From: Siphonodentalium dalli
Taxonomy: Eukaryota > Mollusca > Scaphopoda > Gadilida > Siphonodentaliidae
Direction of reading: 5' to 3'
Assembly: GCA_032622095.1 (NCBI GenBank)
Contig: CP136067.1
Coordinates: 136,777,990-136,841,989 of the forward strand
DNA length: 64,000 nt
Shown: positions 23,032-35,400 of the stretch, piece after piece
Position numbering within the stretch: the stretch's first letter is position 1
Layout of the letters: every line of letters begins with the position of its first letter
The notes under the pieces: model-generated
Databases searched by the model: none
Seen by the model: the letters and a program-made list of their open reading frames with translations, nothing else
What the model was told of the DNA's origin: nothing
Translations under genes and position numbers: made by a program

Positions 23032-25915
23032 ATGCACCATATTGAAATGGAAAATAATAAAGTATAGCTTTAATATCCGGGCGATCTCCTGGTTTATATT
23101 TTCAATTTCAGGCTTCAAAAGCCAGCCACTGTTAGCTATGTACAATAATGTGATTGATTCCGTCGCTATAGACCTTTTAGTATACGAGTATAGATACACT
23201 CAATCGGTATCAATATGCAAGAACGTATGGCGATCACATGCATCATTTGAGCGTTGGTAGCTGACAGCGCCTGAAGTTGGCAACTTCACTATTCTATCCA
23301 CATACCATGTTGGTCTCTATTTAAATATTTATATAATATCATAATCGAGTTTGGCAAAAATCCATATACTTAACGTGCTTGCACATATCTTTTGGTTTTA
23401 TGTAGTGAACGGTGTGTTCCCACAGAAAACTCATGTACAGTATGGTAATAATATGCATATTTGTTATTCTTACATGCGGGGATACATGTTGGAAATATAT
23501 GTATTTTAATGTCAAATTTCGACAGTTCCGCCACACTGGCGGCCATCTCGATTACAATAAGATATTAATAAGTCCGGATTATCTAAATCGGAGCACATTC
23601 GTACATTCATTCATATATATAACACCGAGATATCGTTCCCCTGTGGTGGACATGTTATTTGACGTATACAAATATAATGTTTGTCGAATTTTCACGATGG
23701 TTATTTGACAATAATTGTGATATGAACTCGCATTTTGAGTCATGTGGTAAGACAACTAATAGGAATGTGTCATAGCATGTCGAGTAATTATTTGGAAGAA
23801 GCCAATTAGTCAACTACATTCACCTTCAATATGACAGAAACGTAATAGGCTGAAATTGGGTAAAATTGCGTATATTGGCCGCCATCTTGGAAGTCATCTT
23901 GGATTAAGTTGACAGTTTCTGGATCCAGTTAGATGTAAATATCTTATGTAATGATCCTACTAATTTATATCATTGATTAATTCTAAATTTCTATAAGGAA
24001 ATCATTAGAAATTAAAAAGTATATTTTGGCAAAAATTTATACCACTTCCTCTAAATCATCGCATCTGGAGAAGACAATCAAGGTTATGATTCAAGAAATC
24101 AACTAATGTGATGCCTAAGTGATTTGTTATCATGATTGAAGAGAAGTATCATCCCTAAGCGTCACCAGTTCGATACAGTCGGAAATGATGTAGGCGACAT
24201 GTATGGAAATCATAAATTTTCCCACTTCCGGCCGCCATTTTGGCAGCCATCTTTGATCGAGATGAACAAATTTTATATAAAAATATAACACGGCGTCCCA
24301 CAATACACTGTACAAAAGGATTTTCATCTATTTTATATCAAAATTATATTTTTATCATGAAATCAAACAATAGCGAACTTAACAAAATTAGCATGGCGGC
24401 CATATTTGTGACGTCATCAGACCACCCAGAGCCGTAATTTCGCTAAAATCCGGATTGAGAATCCAAAGCCGATTACGGGGGGCGGAGCTAATTTCGGATT
24501 CTAGGTCAGATTTTGAAATCCACGTGGTCTCCGACACTCTCCCCCAGCGTCAAACATGGCTCATGTATTTGACACAAGTATCATTTGTATCTTATATTTA
24601 TAAAGTGCATGTTTGTTGTGAAAGTCATGCTGTTCTTCTATGTGTGTATACACGGCACATAATTTGCTGCCAATCCGACTTAATCGCATCTTAATTTCAA
24701 GTTAAAGTGTGTTTATTGATGATGGCAAGCATATCTAAACATGACAGCTCTAGGCCTCCTGAATCAAATTCCGAAGATGTTGTGAAGAACACACGGAACT
24801 TGTCAGTTGAACAGGGACGTGACGACAGGGGTTGCTTGGGTGTCTCGACCCCCACCCCGAACTTTGGTACAATTTGCTAAGCTGTGCAGTCATTCATACG
24901 TGAGGAAAATCAGGATTATTTTGACTAACTGTTTCAAATAATGATACGTACAAGCCAACAAACGCAACAAACATACCCGATTTTAAATAAATACATATAC
25001 AAACTCGGGAGAGGGGGTGTCCAGTGATTTGTATATATGTTCAACTTGTTTTGGTAGTCATGTTGCTTTGCCATTACTAATTATTTATTTTTTCAGTGTA
25101 ATAACATATGGGAGAGGGGGTACCCTTAAGTGAGTCAGTACTTGTCCCCCCAATTCCTTTGTATGTATAAACAAATGTATGTGTTATATATCATGTGTTA
25201 TCTAAATTTGACATATATTTGAAATAAATATATCTAAACTAAACTTTGGTACATTCCAGCAGTCGGAAATTTCATGCATGACACAACATTAGTTGGACAT
25301 TAATTTGACACCATATATAGGTTGGCATTGTTTTCATTGTTTGATTTTTTTTCAACCAGTAAAAGTGTTTGTCAGATTGGATATTTCCAAGGAGAGCAAA
25401 TTGAATTCTGCGAACCTGTGAGATTGAGGTTTGGTTCAATGGGGGGGGGGGTGCAGTTGGCCGGAAATTTGAGGAAACTTCTAGCCACGTCCTATAGAAC
25501 ATGTGTCTGTTGTCTATACAGAGACTATTGCGCAAAACGACTGCATTTAACGAAACAAAACATGTTAAAATTGCTATAACTTTAAGACTAGATGATAGTA
25601 CATACGTGTATCTGATAATCCATCGATACCATATAATCCTACTATTTCTTGAATAAGAAGAAACATTATAATAACGAACACAGCAGAAGACATATCCATG
25701 CAGGTTCATAAGAATTCGGTCAATGGTGACGTATCCGCCGAATTCGAAATCGACATGCGTTCGGGCGGTATTTTAAGGATGGAATTATGAAATGGACATA
25801 TGAAAGTGACAATCAACAATGATTTGCCATCAACCGAAGTGCTCCCCCAGCGTTACTATCAATAGCGTTATTATTTGGCTAATTTCAGTAATATTCTCCC
25901 AGTTTACATTCAATA
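23032..25915 (-). repeat. Palindrome 2, right arm (B')
   Basis: Mirror of 17149-20034. Its outer end at 25915 continues into single-copy-looking flank. Inside are the same GATGGC-type motifs and no convincing gene. An open frame at 25272-25709 runs through a poly-G/C run and has no domain character. Confidence 0.95.
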
Positions 25916-26720
25916 AAACAAATTTGTCTCCGCATTTAAAATTCTTTGATATAGATCGTTTATATTCTGCAATAATTTGTACACAAGAGACGGATTCTTA
26001 TGTTTTATTGTGTTTTTAAACTCTGAGGTGGCGGAATCTCGGTTTGTTTACATTACGAACATTTGAGTCCGTAATCGGAATCCGAATCCAAATCGGTTTA
26101 CCACGAAATTAGGATTACGGTCTGTTCGTTTACTGATTCTGCAAATTTGTGGTCTGTTCTTTTGCCGAACCAAGTCGTACGGGGACCAATCTGTAATCTG
26201 GATCCAGAATCTGAAACGGATTTTAGCGAAATAACGCCTCAGTGGGTCTAACAATTTTTTTTTCTGAAGTAGAGGCCATATACTGGCTCATAACCATGGT
26301 CCCTATATTTGTTCATGAATTTCCCACGGGAGCCCAAAATCGGACATAAGCGACTCTACTATATCCAAAATCGCCTTGGGAAATATTCTCCATTCAAGAT
26401 GGCGCCCAATATGGCTGTTAGTATCGGAAATTATCAAATTTCTGTGGTAGGTGCACCAATTAGTGCCAAATGTGTAATAACTTTAAATAGTGACAAACAC
26501 TGCTTAGTCATAAACCATATATGTATAGGCATCTCTTATACTGAACATTGATGTCTTGTATTTCCAGAGTATACTCTTTTACCAGATTACTCAAGGTGTG
26601 ACTTACATTACACTCTGGTAAAACTATGCAATTAAGTCCCACATAACACTGATATTCCTGTGGTAAAGTCATACTTAACCGTGGTGTGCTCATCTATACA
26701 TTGTTGTTTTTCCATTGTGT
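25916..26720. other. Gene-free stretch right of the palindromes
   Basis: 26030-26245 has a GGATTTTAGCGAAAT motif resembling 18600-18650 in arm B, and 26300-26360 resembles the segment at 2248-2320. No gene was seen. Confidence 0.4.
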
Positions 26721-27030
26721 TTTCTGAAACACCCTAGTAGAATCAATGTAAAGCCCTATTATCATGGTGAATCCTCACTGACCACATCAAACCCATCTAA
26801 ACCGCGATTTACACTTGTTTACATTGATTGTATCATCGTGTTTCTGAAACACCCTAGTAGAATCAATGTAAAGCCCTATTATCATGGTGAATCCTCACTG
26901 ACCACATCAAACCCATCTAAACCGCGATTTACACTTGTTTACATTGATTGTATCATCGTGTTTCTGAAACACCCTAGTAGAATCAATGTAAACCATACAA
27001 TACTTGGTATTATCATGGTGAATTCTCAAT
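26721..27030. repeat. 120-bp tandem repeat (two identical units plus a partial third)
   Basis: Units start TTTCTGAAACACCCTAG at 26721, 26841 and 26961. The first two appear identical and the third diverges after about 30 bases. Each unit carries an inverted pair, AATCAATGTAAA and TTTACATTGATT. Because 120 is a multiple of three, one frame stays open across the array. I read this as a by-product, not a protein. Confidence 0.85.
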
Positions 27031-29371
27031 TCACCACAGTAAACCCAATAGTATGGGCTCTCGATCATTACACAAGGTGTCACCAGAAAGGGGAATATCA
27101 GCGACCACCATACTGTTTATGTAGCCCAACTATTCTAATTTCAGGAACCGGTTGTTGCGGGGGAAAAATATGATTTTTTCACATTTTCCTCATTCTACCC
27201 AACCTTATTTTTGTGCATTTTTCTGGTTAGTTCCTGTGATGTTCACCAGTCCAAGCTTCATAGGCTATATTCAATTTATCTTTTCTTCCTTTGATTTGGA
27301 AGACAGTTATGTGAGTGTTATTGAAAATGGTAATAAGTTGCCAGATAATCGTTGGATGTTTGAGCTGTGACGTATTTCGTTCATCGTGAATGTCTTTTTC
27401 CCCGCTGATTCAGCTAAATGTGCCAGTTTCAACTCCTTTTATCGAAAACTTATCGGATCTTGTCACCATATGTATGCATTTCTGAGTTCCCTGGCATATC
27501 TGTTACTGGGTGGCTGTATTAGTGTAGCCCTATGCCGTACTTAATGCAAATTTGAGGCAAAAACTTTCCCCTCCCCCAAAATGATATTTAGTGACTCGTT
27601 TGACAAATAGTCGGATTCCTCATGTCAGATCTCATTTTTTTGCTTGCTAAAAGCGATCAGAAAACAAATGTTGTGGGTCTAGTTGGTTTATTTTCAGGAT
27701 TGACTTGTTTCCAGTCTTAAATTTTGGAGGGTCGGCCTAAAACAGGGTCAAAATAATTTAAAGAGCATTTGTTTTTATCGAAAATGAGATGGTGCCATTT
27801 GTCATATATGGTGATCAGTGCGATTTGAAATATTATGACAACTAATAAGTGTGAACCTCAGACATATATTTGAAAATTTGGATGTGATCAGTGGGTTCTT
27901 GCTGGCTACAGTTGTGATCAAAATTTAACATTGAACCTTAATATGGATCGAGATTCTCGTATCTGGGATAAATGGCACCTTTGATAATATGTGATTGAAA
28001 TTTCTTAAAATACTATGTATGAAACTCAGGCGCAGTTGGAAAAATTTCGATGTGGTCAGATTATTCTCACTGACAAGAGTTGCGATCAAAATTTTTGTTA
28101 TATTACTCAAACTTTGATATTAATATCACTAACGGTCATCACATGCTACTTTTTCAAGACAAGAAACTCGCGTCTGACCCACTGTAACTATCAGTAATCT
28201 AATTCATGCAATAGTCGATAGTTTTATTGAAACATGTTACAACTGACTAGTTGTGAAGCCAATGGCTGGAAAATCAAACAATGAGAACAAATTCAACATA
28301 CTATGTTGTGTATAATTTCCAAATAATTTTAAGTCGGGTCAGAAATTTCAACAGTTAAAGGGACGGGCGGCATTCATTTTAGGTTATAATTTAAAAATAA
28401 CATTGTTCAAGCTATGATAATTTCCTCAAGAACATACTAATAGTACAGCATAATGATGACATGAATGCGTTATTATTCACAAATCACGCTTTGTGTCAGA
28501 GAAAATGTAGGTCGAGTCGACTCGAGTGTTGTTTAGTTTCTCGCAAAAAGCGCAGTGAATTGTTTATATGCGTCATTTCCTCATTTGGATTTGAGTGCAT
28601 TATCTGTCGGTTTTAAATCCCCTAATTTGGTGCGTCTACAACTTACAACTCACAACGGTATAATTTGTAAATTCTTTATTTGGTATGTATTACCATATAT
28701 AGGTGTGACATAATTACCATAAGTTAGGAGAAAATACTAACTGGATTGAAAAATATTCATCTCTTTGCAAGAACAATTATATTATGTACACGTTTTATAT
28801 CTGATCATTTCCCAATCATGAAGTAAAATGGATTAGCTGGATTTTGAACTGACAGCGGGTAGAATGGGTCGATTATAATACAATTTGGCACAATTGACTA
28901 TGTCAATAATTTTATCTTGTCCTTTCACAGCGCAATGGAACATTTTCATTGGACGATCTGGTAATTCCGAGTATTTGTCTATAAACAAATGATTTTGTAA
29001 CATATTTTATGTCTGTTTACATAACAAAGCATACAAACATTACAATTGCAATCTACGCAATATTTATGATTTGTATAAGAAACAACATCTGTCTATTATA
29101 TAAAATTCTTTCTGTTTATGGCGGTTTTAGCGGATTTGACTATTTTAACAGCTAAACCCAAGGCCAAGGCCGTCCCGTATCTTCAAAATTTCAACCTAAG
29201 TTGGAGTGGGTAGACACCCCCACCTCAATTACTCCACCCCCATGGCAACATACCCGGTGACCCCTCTATCAGTCTTGAGTTCTATTTTTCTCCTTTCTAG
29301 ACATATTTGATCAACATGGTCAATTAAGGTTAAACAATAATAGACAATCCTAGAAAAACAGGTCAAACACA
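27031..29371. other. Gene-free AT-rich stretch
   Basis: I see no exon with good splice sites, no long open frame and no clear element ends. A TAAAGGGACGGGCGGC string near 28360 recurs in similar form at 37205 and 49968 and may be a transposon terminus. Confidence 0.4.
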
Positions 29372-29375
29372 TTAA

Positions 29376-29591
29376 AGGTATACTGTACACAAAATCTGGC
29401 CATTTATGGGATCATCTCCTTTATACTCAATTCGAGTCATGAACTCATTTTCATTATAATTACCATGTTGTTTGTATCGTTCATAGCACATGAGTATATT
29501 TTGCAAAAATCCATTCATTTGTTGCATATATTCTGTTGAGTATAAAAGGAAATTGTCCCACAAATGGCCGGATTTAGTGTACAGTGCCCCT
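29376..29591. mobile_element. 216-bp MITE with TTAA target duplication
   Basis: Inverted ends AGGTATACTGTACAC / GTGTACAGTGCCCCT extend inward (AAATCTGGCCATTT against AAATGGCCGGATTT, then TTTATACTCAA). TTAA flanks it at 29372-29375 and 29592-29595. No coding. The TTAA group is piggyBac- or Kolobok-like. Confidence 0.65.
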
Positions 29592-30059
29592 TTAAACTAC
29601 CCTTGTATAATCCAAAACTTTCACCACCTGAAGATAAAAAGTTTTCATAACCAATCTCGTAGCTATAGAGTGATTTCCCTTTACCTGACAAGCGATGGGT
29701 AATATTCCTAACAGAGTTCATAGTACTTGATTTGGCCTTCACTGATAATTTATGCAGATTCGCCTACACAATTAAGATTCCCAGCATTCATAGTACTGAA
29801 CAACTTCTCCGCTACTCAACTACATGTGTTAGAGAAGTGATAGCATGGACCCCTGGCAAAACAAAAGGGTACCTGCTGTCAATTTTATCATCTCATAATT
29901 TATCAGTAATTTTGTTTTTTGGGAATGCATTTTATTGACTAACTTTGCATTTTTTATTATATTATTTGAAAAATGGCCAATGAAATTCCGAAGTGGCCAA
30001 AATATTTTCCTGGCCAATGCAAACCCTGCATGGGAAATATAAGCAAGAGCACACCATTG

Positions 30060-31112
30060 GGGCGTGGCATAATACGCCCATTTCTGGAGTAGAGTGGGGC
30101 ATGTAAACAGAGCCCATATTTGAACTTGATCTGTATACCAAATTTGGTTCAGTTGACTAAAATTCAATCTAAAGTTATCATCTGGAAACCGCAATATCAG
30201 GTAAAATCTAAGTTGAATAAAAGGTCGGTAGACCTCATGTCCGCCTCTAAGCGTCGGCTTGATACGACCGTTGTTTGCGCATAAAAACCTGTCTTTAGTG
30301 CTAGTAAACCTACATACCAAATTTAATTTCATTCAGTACACATTTACTAAAGTTATCATCCGGAAACCTCAAATTGGCAAAAATTCTAAGTCAAAAAGGG
30401 ACATAACTCTGGTGAAAATTGGCAGGCTGAACCCGAATTCGAACTTGACCTGTGTTTTGCTGGGAGAAAGACACATACCAACTTTGGTTCAGATCAAATA
30501 ATCCAAACTGGAGTTATCGGTCGGAAACCAAAAATGTTAACAGATGGTCAAATTCTAAGTCAAAAAAGGGCCGTAACTCATGTAAAAATAATTGGACGGA
30601 ACTCATATTCAAACTTGGCCTGTATCTTTAGCTGGGAAATACACATACCAACTTTGGTTCAGATCAAATAATCCAAACTGGAGTTATCGGTCGGAAACCA
30701 AAAATGTTAACAGACGGTAAAATTCTAAGTCGAAAAAAGGGGCATAACTCTGGTGAAAATTGGTGGACGGAACCAGAATTCGAACTTGACCTGTCTTTTC
30801 TGCTAGTAAACCCACATACCAAATTTAATTTGGTTCACTCTAACTAAAGTTATCATCCGGAAACCTCGGACGCACGCACGGACAGACGGACGCTAAGACG
30901 GACGTGCTGATTATAATAGTCATCCGAATCCGTTGGGTCGGCGGACAAAAAGGGGCATAACTTAGTAAAATTCATGCGGACGAAACCCATATTCGAACTT
31001 GATCTGTATTTTGGTGTGGTAAACTAACATACCAAATTTGGTTCAGTTCACTCGATTCAATCTAAAGTTATCATCCGGAAACCAAAAGTGGATGGACGGA
31101 CGGATTTACATA
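30060..31112. repeat. Array of diverged ~181-bp repeats
   Basis: Successive units share GGCATAACTCTGGTGAAAAT, TTCGAACTTGACCTGT, CATACCAA(A/C)TTTGGTTCA and AGTTATC(A/G)(T/G)(C/T)CGGAAACC. Two neighbouring units (near 30520 and 30700) are very similar at ~181-bp spacing. The array closes with GACGGACG-type runs near 30880 and 31090. The same unit type recurs at 53280-53720 and 60715-60890. Confidence 0.7.
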
Positions 31113-32298
31113 AGGCCAATATAAAAAAATAGCTAGATTTACATCCAAATTTTTTTCAAAAATGGGGAGGGGTGCGAATTTTATTTTTTATTTTCTATGG
31201 ACTGAGATAATCTACCAAAAGATCGTATATTCCTTCCCTGTGTCCAGAGAAACTAGGAAATAGGTCCCAGAGATGACATTTGTAGGTTTTTTGCAGATAC
31301 AGTCTCACATGATCGGAGTTACATGTGGGTTTGTATCGCCAAAAATGGACTCTGAGATCTCATTCCTTGTTCTATCATCTCATGTCAAATATATATCTAT
31401 TATATATTTTGACAATGTGTGTTTGTCTGTGATTCAGCCTACATTATTCCATGCATACTTTTGAAATACTAGTGCTCCGATGTAAACAAACTGCAACTGC
31501 GTGCATTTTATTTGGAGTCAAAGGAGTATATTGGCCATTCTTTATATGGTTTTATCACCATGGGCATGGGGATATATTTACATTCCATGGACCAGAATAA
31601 TACAATGGTATGTTTAATATTTTTTATTGTAACAATAAACTATTAAAATATAAAACACAAACAAGATATCATAGGATAGTGTTTCCCTGTGAATGATATG
31701 AATTCAGCATAAATATTGGAAAAAACAAGTATTTAGAGATAACCCGGTGAGCAATTTCTCGTTACGTCCAACAGCAACTTTAATCCGGAGATTTTGTTGG
31801 TCGATTTGTGGCTCGTTATCATACTGGCTGGTCGCAAAACTATTAAAGACATCTGCGAGAGTCGCCTCGTCGTTGACCTCGCAGCCAAACCATGGCTTTA
31901 TTTGTTTTGGCCCCGATATTATGGATAATATTACAAACATTTTAATTTGTAACATTTACAAATTTAAAACCGCATGATTTATGATATAAAACGGAAGCTA
32001 CTCCGTGATTACTCCCCTTGGGAAAAGTATACGTTCCGGTCTTAAAATCGTCAACCGCCGGACGGCATCTTTGGGCGTTCCGGGAAGAGATTATTTTTTG
32101 TGGGTGAGATGAATTTTGCGCTTAACTACCTTACCATGAAAATATATGCAATAAAAAATTTCAGGGCGGCTAGAAAAAAACAGGGGCGGGCGGGGATGTA
32201 AATCGAGCATATTTTTTATTTTGGCCTCATACGACCATTTTTAACAAACGGGCGTATAAAAAGGAATTCTATATTCATATTTAAATTAACAAATAATC
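31113..32298. other. Stretch without a supported gene
   Basis: A Helitron-like 5' end (TCTATTATATATTTTGAC) occurs near 31394. A minus-strand open frame at about 31955-31739 contains KPWFGCEVNDEATLADVFNS and RIKVAVGRNEKLLTG. It looks protein-like, but I recognise no family and see no convincing splice donor. Confidence 0.3.
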
Positions 32299-32304
32299 TT
32301 TATT
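32299..32304 (-). promoter_or_regulatory. Polyadenylation signal of GTPBP6, overlapping the stop codon
   Basis: On the minus strand the coding end reads AAAAGATGAATAAAG. AATAAA starts at the last base of the TGA stop (32306-32304), so the 3' untranslated region would be very short. Confidence 0.6.
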
Positions 32305-32442
32305 CATCTTTTCCTTCTGTCTCTGCTGAATTCAGCTCGCATTTTTTCATGAGTAGCATCCGTCATAACACAGTCCACAATAAAGTTCTCCTGAGAATTA
32401 TCTGGCTCCACCTTAGTCACAGACGCTTCCTTATAAAGCCAG
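32304..32442 (-). CDS. GTPBP6: GTPBP6 terminal exon (exon 8 of those visible)
   Basis: Acceptor TATATATTTCAG, then C TGG CTT TAT, completing AG|C. It encodes SWLYKEASVTKVEPDN... to ...RDRRKR-stop (45 residues plus a split codon). It matches the typical GTPBP6 C-terminus and continues the phase of the exon 10.5 kb upstream. Confidence 0.88.
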
Positions 32443-35400
32443 CTGAAATATATAAACAAGTTCACATTAATAAACATTGCAGACAAAGTATGATGTACTA
32501 TTCAATTAGATGTATGATGGTCCAGTGGGTAACATGTTGGATTACATCACTACATCATGGGACAGATGATGTTGGCACAGATTCGAAACCTGGTTCAGGA
32601 ATTTTGCAGTATGTAAAATAAACTAGAGGTGTGACTGTCCCAATGGGACTAAGGATACCCCCCCCCCGTGTTTTTAAAATACTAAGATGTTTCACATGTC
32701 AGTAAACATTTAGTTAAAATAATAAAATAACAGTTCCCATTGCAGGTGCACAACCCTAACCCTAATCTTAAACCTATTGACGGAAAAATGTAGGAATAAA
32801 AGCTCGGACAAAATTATGCATGTTGCGAAAAATGGGGATAACTCCACCAAAAAATGTCGTACAGACGTCATAATCGCAGGTGCACAGGTTCCCATGGTAC
32901 TAAATATCTGTGCCAAGTTAAAAAAACATTGACCTAAAAATGTAGGAATAATAGCTCGGACAAAATTATACATGTTGCGAAAATTTTCTAAATCGAAAAA
33001 GGGGGGATAACTCCACCAAATAAAGTCCGACAGACGTCATAATCGCAGGTGCACAGGTTTCCATGGTGGTTGATGTCTGTGCCAAGTTTCACGGAAATTG
33101 ATCACGAAACGACTGAGAAAAACTCCGGACAAATTTGTGTCCACAGACGGATGGACGACGGATGGTACAGCTGATTCCAGTATACCCCCCTAACTTCGTT
33201 GCAGGGGGTATAACTACAATTTGATCTCATGCATCAGGTCAGGCACATCCTGAATTCAACAATTATAGTTATATTCAACTATAATAGGTCAATATTAATA
33301 TAGTCGTTTTGTGAAATATATACAAGAGGCATAACCCAATATCATATTAAATAAATTGATTAAAACAGTGTCATTAAAAATTGCTACCATTTTTGTTTGT
33401 GTGACAAAAAACATGTCTCTATCCATGCAAAAAATTAGTCATGATGGCACACCCGCCCAATAGTTTCCTTTCAAGTTTTATATTCAAATAAGAATTGGCA
33501 GATTTAGCCAAACATGTTTAAAATATAATAATTGGATATATATAATTGATCTACTTCAGCCCATATATATATTGTAATTGTTGACTCAGATCTGATTTGA
33601 TTAATTTACAATATTGTCTATTGTGAAATTTGTATGAAACTATGATTCATTTGATTTTGAAAATCATGAATATGAAATTACGATGATTGATTGTATTTAT
33701 CAAATTATTATAATTGGGAGCGTAGCTCCTCAATTTACTTTTGGCAAATTAAATATAAAAACCCCAAAAGTTCTTACGTTCTCTTTCCGAGAAGATTAAG
33801 TCAACTAACAATCGATTGGTCTAAATTTTGTCATCAATGACCGATTGAGTGATCATGTTAATATCATTTTAGGAAGGCAACCTTGTGTCATTATTAATTA
33901 AAATAAGCAAGCGCAAAAGGTTGCAAAATAAATTTTATCGGGAGACTGAAAATATTCTGTAATGTTGCTACGAGTGCAATTTGGCTGTGCACTGGGATGC
34001 GAGATCCCATAGTTTCCACAGCCACAGAGAAATGGTGGATTTAGCACTGTCAAATTCAACTATAATAGTTAAATATAACTATAATAGTTGACTTCACGAT
34101 GTGCCTGACCTGTGTATAGTGTACAGTACGGCTATCACGAATTCACTTAAAAACATCACGTTTCAATCGCGCCCGCTATTAAACGCGATTCGCCCAATCG
34201 TGACCGCGAAGTGGGGTTCACAAAACGCGCTTCTCCGTTATTGCCACTATCTGAGAAAAGTCGACATTTCAATTCTGATCGCGGGAGAGATCGCGGGTCT
34301 GTCTGGGTATATTTATGACCCCCGTGGTGTGAATGTCTGGCGCGGGCTGTATTATAGTATCGCGGGTTACCGCGATAATAAAAAAAACAATTGCGCGTGC
34401 AGAGTTTCATTAACAACAAAATCAATCTCAGTTTTATCAACTGGATCATGTCATATCAGATTTGTAAAGCATATATGGTGATGCCCGTCTAACAAAACAG
34501 TGCAGCGTGTGGCTTTCGTCATATATGCGCTACATGCAGTATGGACATTAACTATTTGCGTGAACATGTCAAAAGTTGACTTTAAAATGTTCAGGATTAG
34601 GTAAATAGCATGATGAGTAAATTGGTAATTTTTGTCATCACGCCTGCGGCCATACGACGGTGTTCAGTTACCTCATATCGCATATATTGGCCACGATATA
34701 TCTATCAAAACTGATGAATGTTATCATAATTTCATTTATAATAAATTTGGTACTGCGTGTTAACGCGGAGTTGAATATCATTTGAAGACAGTTGTAAATG
34801 TATCTCGCTGGCAAGCAGTTAGTTGATTGATTATCATGCATCCATGTGTAGTGATGTTCAGGTAATAATTGCAACAAACAGCCGTATGCTGCATGTTGGT
34901 TGTGCTAATTATATAAACACCCCTAGACATGAGTGGGGACCCATGAAGCTACTTTTGTTATCTTCACCTTGGCTGATATCACCACAACAACCACACACAT
35001 ACATCATAGAACATTTAAAAGTATACTTTTAGCAATGAATGGTAGAATTGTTTTTATGCAGATGTTTGCAAATTTACTTGTATAAAATCGATCATGTGTT
35101 TTCCGGTTTGCGTTTGTATATATAAATCCATATATTTCGCGGTTTGATTTCAAAATTACCAGCACTATAGTCGTTACCTTCAGGCGGTGGGCAACATGAC
35201 ACTTTCGCGTATGTTACCGTTCACGCCCCAGATTAAAGGCCGTTACATACCACCGGGGGTTAATGTCATGTCGTTGACCAAAGGTGTTACACTGTGAGCG
35301 CTTGGCATGAATTATACATCTGTTACTCAACTGAATTTCCAGAATCTATTCAGCAACCCGTATGTGAATGCGTGAACGTGTGATAAGACCATGAGTAACT

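Noticed and set aside
25272-25709. 145-codon open frame in arm B' and its 91-codon mirror in B
   Set aside because: It crosses a homopolymer run of different length in the two arms and has no recognisable domain or splice context.
26715-27173. 152-codon open frame with a 40-residue internal repeat
   Set aside because: It is produced by a 120-bp tandem DNA repeat whose length is a multiple of three. There is no domain and no upstream gene context.
34101-34481. 126-codon open frame in CG-rich DNA
   Set aside because: It begins inside a transposon terminal repeat, an opposing frame is equally open, and composition explains both.
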